Made by a program: the position numbers and the translations under genes. Below are positions 29,038 through 37,733 of a stretch of 46,439 nt of DNA, one piece after another. The DNA is from Gammaproteobacteria bacterium (GTDB lineage Bacteria; Pseudomonadota; Gammaproteobacteria; Pseudomonadales; Cellvibrionaceae): contig SYDJ01000054.1 of the NCBI GenBank assembly GCA_005801205.1, positions 1 through 46,439 of the forward strand, read 5' to 3'. Every line of letters begins with the position of its first letter. Position 1 is the first letter of the stretch. The notes under the pieces are model-generated. The model had not been told where the DNA came from, did not search any database, and was given only the letters and a program-made list of their open reading frames with translations.

Positions 29038-30204
29038 TCAAATCTGGTCATTAAATCTAGCGAGATTAGTTAACGAAACGACATATTCATCAGCGAATAG
29101 CTCTGTAGTATTTTGGCAATCTGCCAGCGAATATTTATAAATCTTAGTTTCCTCTCCCGAGTAAAAGCTATTCCAGCTGACCCAATAGGCAATGCGAGGA
29201 TAGTTTTGTTTTAATCGTTCAGCGTACATTTGAGCATTAAAAGTGGGAGCGGCAGTTATTAAGTGGGGTATCAGTGTTGGGCCAGAGGCTGCAGGCCCGT
29301 ATTCTGCCAAAGCTATTGGCTTATTTACGCTACTTAGATTTTCGTAATCTTTAACAAGTAAATCATCGGAATAGGATGTTGGAGCAATAATATCGACAAG
29401 ATCGTCACCAGGATAGTGACACATTGAACCTAAGATGGTATCTGTTGATTGAGTGCTAAAACCCGCAGGCGAATACACCCACAATAAGTTATTAAGCTTT
29501 TTTACTTGGGTAAAATATTGATGCATATGACGCCATAGTGCTGCATATTCATCAGAATGGCTTGCCCCCCACCAAAACCAATGACCATTCATTTCTTGCA
29601 TAGGTCGCCACAGCACTGCAACCTTTGAGCGATTCAGCTCGTCCAACGCATTTGCAATATGATCAAGTTTGCGTATCCACACCTCATGGATAGGCGATAG
29701 TGGATCTAATAAATCGCGGAGTGCAATAAAGTTAGCGTTGCCGCCGACTGCAGGGGTGCGTGCATCTAGCCATGAACCGCGGGCGTTGACTAAATCAAGC
29801 CCATCATTTAGCCAAGGGCTTAGTGGTGACCAATTAATGGTAATCATGCCACCAAGATTTGCGTGTTCAATAAGTTTCCTATTAGTAGAGCTTAAGTATT
29901 CTGGTGGAGTGTATTGATCATGTTCGTAGTCAACGCTCAAAATTGCCGGAGTCTGGCCTGTTAAATTAATGATTCTCTGAAAATTATGGTGGTATCCCAT
30001 GATGCATTGAGGGTCAGTAAATTGAATTGAATGACCCGCATTTTGGCCGCTTAATACGCCTTGACGTTTCTGGTTTGAAAGGTCTGCTAGCAGCCGTAAA
30101 AGTTTATGCGCCTGGTCTGATTTATTGTGATGAATATAGGCCGCCTCATTGGTGAGGGAGAGTGGCAATACATTTACAGGTGAATCTTCAAAAGGGTTAT
30201 GCAT
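29038..30204 (-). CDS. Glycoside hydrolase family 26 (beta-mannanase-like), no evident signal peptide
   Basis: LWRPMQEMNGHWFWWGASHSDEYAALWRHM (acid/base region), PIALAEYGPA (nucleophile region), VSWNSF. Confidence 0.85.
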   Translation of the reverse strand: MHNPFEDSPVNVLPLSLTNEAAYIHHNKSDQAHKLLRLLADLSNQKRQGVLSGQNAGHSIQFTDPQCIMGYHHNFQRIINLTGQTPAILSVDYEHDQYTPPEYLSSTNRKLIEHANLGGMITINWSPLSPWLNDGLDLVNARGSWLDARTPAVGGNANFIALRDLLDPLSPIHEVWIRKLDHIANALDELNRSKVAVLWRPMQEMNGHWFWWGASHSDEYAALWRHMHQYFTQVKKLNNLLWVYSPAGFSTQSTDTILGSMCHYPGDDLVDIIAPTSYSDDLLVKDYENLSSVNKPIALAEYGPAASGPTLIPHLITAAPTFNAQMYAERLKQNYPRIAYWVSWNSFYSGEETKIYKYSLADCQNTTELFADEYVVSLTNLARFNDQI

Positions 30205-30369
30205 AGCTATGTATTATGGTTACTCAAGGAATGTGTAGTGTACAACGAAAGGATTTTTAGTCAAAACAATAGGGTTATAAATTAACCATAATGGATATGG
30301 CATAATTCTATGTGTCGTGCGAATATACGCTCTATATCGTGTGATTATAAATTCAATACAGATAGGTAA

Positions 30370-31392
30370 ATGAGCATGAATAAAATTTCGAAATCAGGAA
30401 AAATTGAAGGAAAGATAACATGCGTTATGCCATGTATTTTAATCGAAAAAGCCGCTAGCACCAATGCATGGAGGGAAAGAGTAAATATAGATGCAGTTAG
30501 CAGATTAAAGCTGTTCTTGAATTCATTTCTTGCAAATTTTAATCAGGAAGATTTATGTGAGTTTATAATTCTCTGTCCTGACAATGAATGCTCAGCGATA
30601 GACGAAGTTTTACGTTCATTGACGGATAGTAAAAAATATAGAGTCTTATCAGAAAAATCGTTAATACCGAATATTAAAAATTTCACAAACGAAAAACTAG
30701 GTATTGCCGGATGGTATATTCAGCAAGCTATTAAGTTAGCGGCGTACAAAATCGTAAAAACTAAGCACTATATCGTTTTTGATAGCGATGTAATCTGCAT
30801 TAAAAAATCTTCATATAAGGACTTTTTAGTTAATAATCTTCCTGTGCTTAATATTGAAACTAAGGATGATTTTACTCGAATTTACAGTAGCGATTTTGTG
30901 GAGCGAGAGTGCGCGATAAAGCGCGCGCGTTACAGTGTGTCTAGCATGCTATTGGGTTATCAACAAAATTTAGAATTATTAGATCATTTTTTGGGAGAAA
31001 CTCCGGTAATTCTTGATACAGACAATGTAGAAGCATTGTTGAATCGATTGGAGTGTTTTCAAAATCGTGACTGGTGCGATGTATTGGCTGATAATACAGG
31101 GTGGACAGAGTATGGGCTTTACTTTGCATTTTTAAGTGCGGAAAACGTATTGGAAAAAACACATAGCTTGGTGTCTTGCAATTATATTTTGGATCTCGAG
31201 CGATCAATATGGCATCCAAACAGCGCCTATAAGCTGCCAAGGAAATACGATTACCAGCATTTCTTCAATACTGAACTAGAATTCGGTTATTTTATTGTTA
31301 TTCAATCTTGGTTGAGTGTAGAGGATTGGCTGCCAAATCATTACAAATCTAAACAAAATTTCTACGATGAAATGTCCTTGTGGATAGCTTAA
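30370..31392 (+). CDS. DUF6492-like putative glycosyltransferase
   Basis: DxD-like HYIVFDSDVICIK; SMLLGYQQN and TGWTEYGLYF resemble the DUF6492 family. Confidence 0.65.
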   Translation: MSMNKISKSGKIEGKITCVMPCILIEKAASTNAWRERVNIDAVSRLKLFLNSFLANFNQEDLCEFIILCPDNECSAIDEVLRSLTDSKKYRVLSEKSLIPNIKNFTNEKLGIAGWYIQQAIKLAAYKIVKTKHYIVFDSDVICIKKSSYKDFLVNNLPVLNIETKDDFTRIYSSDFVERECAIKRARYSVSSMLLGYQQNLELLDHFLGETPVILDTDNVEALLNRLECFQNRDWCDVLADNTGWTEYGLYFAFLSAENVLEKTHSLVSCNYILDLERSIWHPNSAYKLPRKYDYQHFFNTELEFGYFIVIQSWLSVEDWLPNHYKSKQNFYDEMSLWIA

Positions 31393-31455
31393 ACTGCCCG
31401 CGCTAAATGGAAAGTGTATTCTGTGTACCGAGTACTAATAATGAGGAAGTAATGA

Positions 31456-32829
31456 GTGAAGAAGTCTATAGGGGTAATTTTTGTTTGTTCGTTATTTGCC
31501 GGTCAAGTGCATGCAGAATCACTTCTCGAAATATATGACTTGGCACTTGAGAATGACTATAGTTTTAAATCGGCGCAATCAGCCTTATTGGCAAGTCAGG
31601 AGACAACGCTAATCGCAAAATCTTTGTTAATGCCAAAGGTGAATATTGAGGGAAGTTGGCAATATTCAAAATCGCGAACAGACATTGAATCATCCAACCC
31701 TTTTGCTGTTAAAAACGAGTTGGTACAAGAAAGACAAGGGCCAGGATTAAGTATCTCTTTAACCCAGCCTATTTTGGATATTTCGGCATTACATCAATAT
31801 GAACGCGGAAAGTTAACTGAAAAAATCGCAGTACTCCAATTCGAAAATGCAAAGAATTCGTTATTGATGCGTACCGCAAATGCATATTTGCAAACGTTAA
31901 AAGCTGGATCAAAATTAACTGCAACCCAAGCAGCTGAAGACGCATACCGTGCTCAATTACAATCAGCCAATGTAAAGTTTAATATTGGCTTGGCAAGACA
32001 CTCAGATGTGCTGGAAGCTCAAGCAAGACTTGATGCGGCAGTAGCCGATACAATTATTGCAAAGAATAATTTAAGTACATGGTTCGATCTTGTACAGGTG
32101 TTAACAGGGAAAACACACACTGAATTCGCAACACTTTCCGCAAATTTTAATGCCAAATTGCCCGATCCTATGGATTCTAAAAAATGGGCCGAAGCAGCAA
32201 GCACTAATAACATTAAAATTAATTTGGGTAAATTAACAGCTCAGCAGTTTTATGAAAATTCACGATCTAAAGCGACAGAGTATCTACCTAAAGTTACTGG
32301 AAGCTTAAGTTTTTCTGGAAGTGAGGATGATAGGCGCTTTAATAATGCAGCCCCAGATGATCTTCTAAATCAAGGGTTAACCGCGTCTGTACGATTAACC
32401 GTGCCGCTATATAGCGGCGGTAATATCTCTGCATCGGCCAGAGAGGCTAATTATCTTTACTTGGAGTCTCTTGATAAAAGCAAAAATAATGTACGAGAGG
32501 TCGCACAAGAAGTTCATTCAAGTTATTTAAGTGTAATTGCAAATGTTGCCGCAGTTAAAGCAAGAAAAGCGGCAATAGCCTCGAGTGAAAGTGCTTTAGT
32601 GTATGCAAAAAAAGGTTATGAACAAGGTGTAAGAAGTATTATTGATGTTCTAAATGCACAAAATGATCTTTATCAGGCGAGTCAGAGTTATGCGGAGATT
32701 GTTTACGATTATTTAATCTCTGGATTAAAGCTCAAAGAAAGCTCAGGCTTGTTGTCTCGAAAAGATATTGAGGATCTCAATGCTCAGCTGGATCAAGCTA
32801 ATAGCGTTTACTCCCCAGCCTTAAATTAA
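31456..32829 (+). CDS. TolC-family outer membrane efflux protein
   Basis: Signal peptide (GTG start), two OEP repeats, GVRSIIDVLNAQNDLYQASQSYAEIVYDYL. Confidence 0.92.
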   Translation: MKKSIGVIFVCSLFAGQVHAESLLEIYDLALENDYSFKSAQSALLASQETTLIAKSLLMPKVNIEGSWQYSKSRTDIESSNPFAVKNELVQERQGPGLSISLTQPILDISALHQYERGKLTEKIAVLQFENAKNSLLMRTANAYLQTLKAGSKLTATQAAEDAYRAQLQSANVKFNIGLARHSDVLEAQARLDAAVADTIIAKNNLSTWFDLVQVLTGKTHTEFATLSANFNAKLPDPMDSKKWAEAASTNNIKINLGKLTAQQFYENSRSKATEYLPKVTGSLSFSGSEDDRRFNNAAPDDLLNQGLTASVRLTVPLYSGGNISASAREANYLYLESLDKSKNNVREVAQEVHSSYLSVIANVAAVKARKAAIASSESALVYAKKGYEQGVRSIIDVLNAQNDLYQASQSYAEIVYDYLISGLKLKESSGLLSRKDIEDLNAQLDQANSVYSPALN

Positions 32830-32857
32830 TAGTAATTTTCTTGAGAAAAAAATATAT

Positions 32858-34531
32858 ATGAATTGGATCAAGCCTTTATACGTATCGTTAATAGCTCTAG
32901 CGCTAACTGCATGTGGTGGCGGAGGTAAAACGGTTGATTCAGTTAAGGAAATTCCCATTGTTAGCGCTAATGACCAGCAGTTAGTTGGCTATTGGGCTGC
33001 AGAAGATTCAGCAAGTCCTTCATTTGAATTTTTTGCCTCACCAACAGAGGCTCCTTTCAATATATCCTTACAAACAGGGCGCATCTTTGAATCAGGGAAA
33101 CTGGTAAATATTTTTTATTGGAAGATGCAGACAGATGGCTTAATAGGTCTAAGTGTAGTCGATGCATCTTGTATGCAGCGTCCTTTGAGCCAATGCCCAG
33201 TGGTTCAGTCGGTTGCTATAGAGGCGAAAGGAAGTTCTATTTTTGATGCGACATGGTGGGTGCGATTTGATCAAAACCTAGATGGTATTACTGATAAAAC
33301 AACCACAAGCCGCTATAAGCAAAAAGAAATAGATGCTGCCCAGTTCTCTTCTGGAGAGCTGTTTTTCACGCATGCCAATAATAGAGTATTTGACACCCCT
33401 ATTGTAGGAAATATTGTAAATGGGAATATGGCGATCAGACTTGACGATTTTCAATTCCCAATAACGGTCACTGCAAACTCTTTTGCGTCCAACAAGCGAC
33501 GGATAAATTTTCAAAATAGTGAAAATTTGTCTGTAGATATTGAACAAGAGTTCTTAACCTCTTTGGGGTATAAAACTTTTACGGTAAAACAATGGTATGA
33601 AAATGTTGGTTTGTCTGCGACTGCCAATAATGAATATACGTTGTATTATGAGGTTCATCGAAAAGTACAAGTTCCCACAAATATAGATCCATCATCTGTT
33701 CAGTTAAATGCTTATGAGAAAGTTGAAAAAAAATCAACGGTAGTTGCGCTAATTAAGAGCTTTTTACCAAGTTTGCCCACGCCTTTAAATACTAAGTTAT
33801 TTATAAATATGGTAGAAAAATTCGATAATGCTAACGCTGGTAATGAATTGCAGTTTTTTTCAGAAACTGAAGGAACATTAAGTTATAGCTTACCCTTTAA
33901 TAATGTTCCGGCAGAGGTTAAAGCCTTCACGTGGTCTAAGACTGAAGAAGGGGTTTTAACACTTAATTTTTCAAACACAGGCGATATAAAAGTTCGTGCC
34001 GTACAAAAAATAAATGGTGGTTATCAAGTGCTATACAGTTTGCCGGATAAAAACTATACAAACACTTATAGAATTCGTGACCTGATTTACGATGATCTTC
34101 CTGTCATTGATGAGTCAATATTACCAGGGAGATATAAATTCATTAGTATTAGCCCGTTGCCCAATGGGTCACATGAATACGATTTGACTTTTCATAAAGA
34201 TAAACGTGTAACAGGTGTGGTTGGGGGCTATTGGTTTCAAGACGTAAATGGCGATATTGTAAGTTATGAATGCACGAATAGTTTTGGGCAAATGGTTGTT
34301 CATTATGATGAATGCGTTAAGGCGTTTGATAATTTAGCAGATTTTAAATTTGTACATATCAGGCGCTTGAAGTTTGTATTTAAAAATGGAAATGAGTTTC
34401 AAGCAAGATATATGGGGTCTCAATTTACAGGAGCTGCGAATAACGGCAACTATTACTATTCAAACTTTCCTTTAACCTATCGCTGGACCCGTATTGGTGA
34501 TGAGCCAATTCAAAGTAGCAATAATTTTTAA
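32858..34531 (+). CDS. Hypothetical lipoprotein
   Basis: Lipobox LIALALTACGGGG; rest unassigned. Confidence 0.75.
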   Translation: MNWIKPLYVSLIALALTACGGGGKTVDSVKEIPIVSANDQQLVGYWAAEDSASPSFEFFASPTEAPFNISLQTGRIFESGKLVNIFYWKMQTDGLIGLSVVDASCMQRPLSQCPVVQSVAIEAKGSSIFDATWWVRFDQNLDGITDKTTTSRYKQKEIDAAQFSSGELFFTHANNRVFDTPIVGNIVNGNMAIRLDDFQFPITVTANSFASNKRRINFQNSENLSVDIEQEFLTSLGYKTFTVKQWYENVGLSATANNEYTLYYEVHRKVQVPTNIDPSSVQLNAYEKVEKKSTVVALIKSFLPSLPTPLNTKLFINMVEKFDNANAGNELQFFSETEGTLSYSLPFNNVPAEVKAFTWSKTEEGVLTLNFSNTGDIKVRAVQKINGGYQVLYSLPDKNYTNTYRIRDLIYDDLPVIDESILPGRYKFISISPLPNGSHEYDLTFHKDKRVTGVVGGYWFQDVNGDIVSYECTNSFGQMVVHYDECVKAFDNLADFKFVHIRRLKFVFKNGNEFQARYMGSQFTGAANNGNYYYSNFPLTYRWTRIGDEPIQSSNNF

Positions 34532-34557
34532 ATTTGATATTGACTGGAAAAGTAAAA

Positions 34558-35784
34558 ATGACGATTTTGCAGGAACTCCAAAGCAAGGTACAGGCTGTAA
34601 AGTTGGCTGTGCAACAATTTCGAGAAATGTCTTTGCATGATCACAAAGTGCGTATTTCCTATTTGTTATTTCGTTATGTTTCAAGAAAAGGCCGTGCAGA
34701 TAATAAATGGCGAAATTATTTTAAGGTCTCGGGGAAATTGTACCTGCAGGAACAAAAAAATATTCAGGATATCAAAGAAGGCATTTTTGAATACTCCTGT
34801 GTTAACAGGGGCTGTGGTCGCGGCATAGTAATTTGTGGCGGCGGTGATCGCCTGTATGGCACGGGCTTAGCGATTATCAAGACTATTCGTGCGCAAGGCT
34901 GCGATCTTCCGGTGGAGTGGTTTTATGCTGATGCTGGTGAAATGACCGAGGAGGCAATCAAGCTGCTAGAAACATTTAATGTGGAGTGTAGTAATCTTGA
35001 CTCGTATCCCGAACTTAAAGCAGTTAAAAAACGAGGATACCAAAGTAAGGCAATGGCCATTGCGTGCTCAAAATTTCAAGAAGTTCTATTTCTTGATTGC
35101 GATAATATTCCAATTAGGAACCCGAGTTATTTGTTTGAGCTAAAAGAATATAAAGAAACGGGTGCGCTTTTTTGGAAGGACTTGTGGCGTTATCAGCAAG
35201 GCTCCGTTTTTACTGGACCCGATCAAAGAAAACATATGCATCTCTTGTTTGGTATTCAAGAGCCTGAAGTGGGTGAATTTGAGATTGAAAGCGGGCAAAT
35301 TCTGATTGATAAGTCACGGCATTGGCGGGGCGTACATTTATTTCTCTATATGAATCTACATTGGAGCATTTACTATAAGTTGCTCTATGGGGATAAAGAC
35401 ACCTATGCTATAGCAATAAAAAGTTGCGGCTCAACACCCTCTGTCGTAGATGCACCACCGGCTGCAATAGGTATTCTAGATTCTGACAACATATTTTCAG
35501 GGTACGGAATGATACAGCACGATACATTGGGTGATCATTGTTTTGTTCATATGACAATGTTAGATCTTTATGTAAAAGAGCAGCAGTGGAACGCATTTGT
35601 CAATCTGACAGATGGCGTTCATTACCACGCTCAATCGCAGAGCATTCGGTTTTCCGGAGATACATTTGTTGTGCATTTATTAACGCCAGAATTAAATTCT
35701 TGGCAGGAACGCTCAAGTAATACATGGAAAGAGATACTCCATGAGCATACTGACGCCATGGAGTCATTCGCCAAACTGAGCTAA
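34558..35784 (+). CDS. Putative mannosyltransferase (Mannosyl_trans3-like, MNN1/alpha-mannosyltransferase type)
   Basis: GRGIVICGGGDRLYGTGLAIIKTIRAQGCDLPVEWFYA; YQSKAMAIACSKFQEVLFLDCDNIPIRNPSYLFE; ALFWKDLW. ATG at 34558 preferred over TTG at 34534. Confidence 0.75.
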   Translation: MTILQELQSKVQAVKLAVQQFREMSLHDHKVRISYLLFRYVSRKGRADNKWRNYFKVSGKLYLQEQKNIQDIKEGIFEYSCVNRGCGRGIVICGGGDRLYGTGLAIIKTIRAQGCDLPVEWFYADAGEMTEEAIKLLETFNVECSNLDSYPELKAVKKRGYQSKAMAIACSKFQEVLFLDCDNIPIRNPSYLFELKEYKETGALFWKDLWRYQQGSVFTGPDQRKHMHLLFGIQEPEVGEFEIESGQILIDKSRHWRGVHLFLYMNLHWSIYYKLLYGDKDTYAIAIKSCGSTPSVVDAPPAAIGILDSDNIFSGYGMIQHDTLGDHCFVHMTMLDLYVKEQQWNAFVNLTDGVHYHAQSQSIRFSGDTFVVHLLTPELNSWQERSSNTWKEILHEHTDAMESFAKLS

Positions 35785-35811
35785 TACAAAATAAAATTGG
35801 AAGTATAAAGC

Positions 35812-35937
35812 ATGAGAGTTGCCTCGTTGGTTTTGAATCAGAATTGGACACCTATATTCAAAAACGGCAACTCTCTTTTTTCAACACAGAAGTATCAAAT
35901 TAAGTTGAGGCTAGCACAATTTATAACAGATTATTGA
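35812..35937 (+). CDS. Possible small ORF (41 aa, MRVASLVLNQNWTPIFKNGNSLFSTQKYQIKLRLAQFITDY) overlapping a hairpin
   Basis: SD-like GGAAG 8 nt upstream of ATG; short and untested; overlaps 35814-35881 hairpin. Confidence 0.25.
   Translation: MRVASLVLNQNWTPIFKNGNSLFSTQKYQIKLRLAQFITDY
35814..35881 (+). terminator. Long hairpin followed by a T-tract
   Basis: GAGAGTTGCC ... GGCAACTCTC (perfect 10 bp) then TTTTTT; inner GTTTTGAAT / ATTCAAAAAC pairing extends the stem. Confidence 0.6.
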
Positions 35938-35968
35938 AAATTTAATAGCGCTATTAGCTCTTAATTTT

Positions 35969-37660
35969 TTATAGGGTCTTTTGATCGTTGCTGACGACTT
36001 TTCCTTCGTTCATAAAAATTACTTCATCTGCGCAGTTGAAATATCGGTCATCATGAGTAATGACGATAACTAATTTATTTAAGGCTCTAATTGACGGTAA
36101 TATTTCAGTGTAAAATAATTTTTTATGTTCTGGATCTTGATCCGCTGCCCATTCATCGAATACATAAATGTCCTTGTCCTCTAGCAATGCAACTAGAAGT
36201 GCTAACCGCCGACGTTGGCCATCTGATAATTTTATAGTAGTGAATTCGCCATTAATAAATTCAGTTTTCCCTTTCAAGCCAAATTTTTCCAAATAGTCAT
36301 TTATACGTTTTACATCTATATCCGTATATTCTCGGTAGAGTGTTCTAAATAAGTAATAGTTTGAATAAATTACAGAAATTTTTGATCTTGCAGAAACAAT
36401 ATTATCGCTGGTGATAGTAGTTTCATCGAGTGAAACCGAACCAGTGGTTGGAATATAGTGCAGAGAAATTATCTTGCTCAAGGTGGATTTTCCAGAGCCA
36501 TTTCCTCCCACAATAAAATAAATTTTTCCTTTTTCGAAAGATAGGGTCGTTTTACTTAAGGAAAAAGGGGTGTCTTGACCTTCGATTTGTTTTGGATAGT
36601 TATATGTTATATTTTTTATATTAAATGTAGTCCATTCCTTAATGACAGGAGCGTTTGGTGATACTACTTCTTCATCTAAATCTTGTAATGCATGAATACG
36701 TGCAAGTGAAACACTACCCCGTTGAAGACTTTGAATGTTAGATAGTATATTTCCAATTGGGCCTGCCACGTAGAGAAGCGCCATAATAACGCCATAACTT
36801 TGTGTTGGCGCTAAATTAATAGCGTTTGGAAGAAAAAATACTACAAGACCAATAATTAAAAATACGAGAAGGTCACTAAAATTACCAGCGGTGTGCAACA
36901 GCGAATCTCCCAATTTCTCTATGCGCAATGCTTTGTTAAGTGGGCTAATAAATTCATCCTCCATAAATTTATCCGTTTTATTTTGGTCAAGCTTTAACTC
37001 ATAAACTCCAAAAATAAGTCCTCTTATGCCTTCTTGGCTAGTATCTTGAAGATCTCTCGCCTTTTGGAAAAGGCGCATGGATATATTGGCAGGAACTTGA
37101 AATAGGAAAGACCCGACTATTATTGCAGTTAAAAAAATAAAAAATACGTATATATTTAAACTAGCTAAATAACATAGCATCCCTACTATAGTAAGGGCAG
37201 AAACGAGTAACATAGGGATTGCAGTAGCGGCACTAGCAACTGCTTGAGAATCTGCCCCTATTATATTCAGTAATCTCGACAGGCCTTCCTTTTCTACATG
37301 CGCAACCAACATTTTTTGAATCTTTCTCGCAATAACAATCTTTAAGTTGGCAGTAGCTGTTTTAGCGATATTGCTCACCATAATTATGGATATTAGTTTC
37401 ATCAGTACGATGATGATACAAAGACTAAAAAATATTAGGGGATAGTTTTCGTTAACAAAACCGGGAAGAGAGATATCATTTGCGGGAGATTCTGCGGTAT
37501 TTGCTCTGCTGTAAACTCCATAAAGTGCGAAGGGTATAATTAACCCGTAAAGTGATCCGGCTATTGAGCCAGCAATTATACTTAACACCAGTAGTCGTGG
37601 AGAAGTATTGTATAAAAGTGTTGCTATAGAGGTTTTAGAAGTTTTCAATCTTTTCACCAA
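35969..37660 (-). CDS. Cyclic peptide export ABC transporter (SyrD/PvdE-like fused TMD-NBD)
   Basis: Six-TM region, Walker A VGGNGSGKSTLSK, signature LSDGQRRRLALLVALL, Walker B IYVFDEWAADQDP typical of the SyrD/PvdE family. Confidence 0.88.
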   Translation of the reverse strand: MVKRLKTSKTSIATLLYNTSPRLLVLSIIAGSIAGSLYGLIIPFALYGVYSRANTAESPANDISLPGFVNENYPLIFFSLCIIIVLMKLISIIMVSNIAKTATANLKIVIARKIQKMLVAHVEKEGLSRLLNIIGADSQAVASAATAIPMLLVSALTIVGMLCYLASLNIYVFFIFLTAIIVGSFLFQVPANISMRLFQKARDLQDTSQEGIRGLIFGVYELKLDQNKTDKFMEDEFISPLNKALRIEKLGDSLLHTAGNFSDLLVFLIIGLVVFFLPNAINLAPTQSYGVIMALLYVAGPIGNILSNIQSLQRGSVSLARIHALQDLDEEVVSPNAPVIKEWTTFNIKNITYNYPKQIEGQDTPFSLSKTTLSFEKGKIYFIVGGNGSGKSTLSKIISLHYIPTTGSVSLDETTITSDNIVSARSKISVIYSNYYLFRTLYREYTDIDVKRINDYLEKFGLKGKTEFINGEFTTIKLSDGQRRRLALLVALLEDKDIYVFDEWAADQDPEHKKLFYTEILPSIRALNKLVIVITHDDRYFNCADEVIFMNEGKVVSNDQKTL

Positions 37661-37733
37661 AATTAATTTTAAAGCATGTGAGGTTATGTATATTTTCTAG
37701 TTAGGGCTGTAGAGGCCAAAGGTACTTGTTTTG

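Noticed and set aside
30273-30287. GGTTATAAATTAACC inverted repeat upstream of the DUF6492 gene as an operator
   Set aside because: Only 5-bp arms in AT-rich DNA and no second copy noticed; chance is likely.
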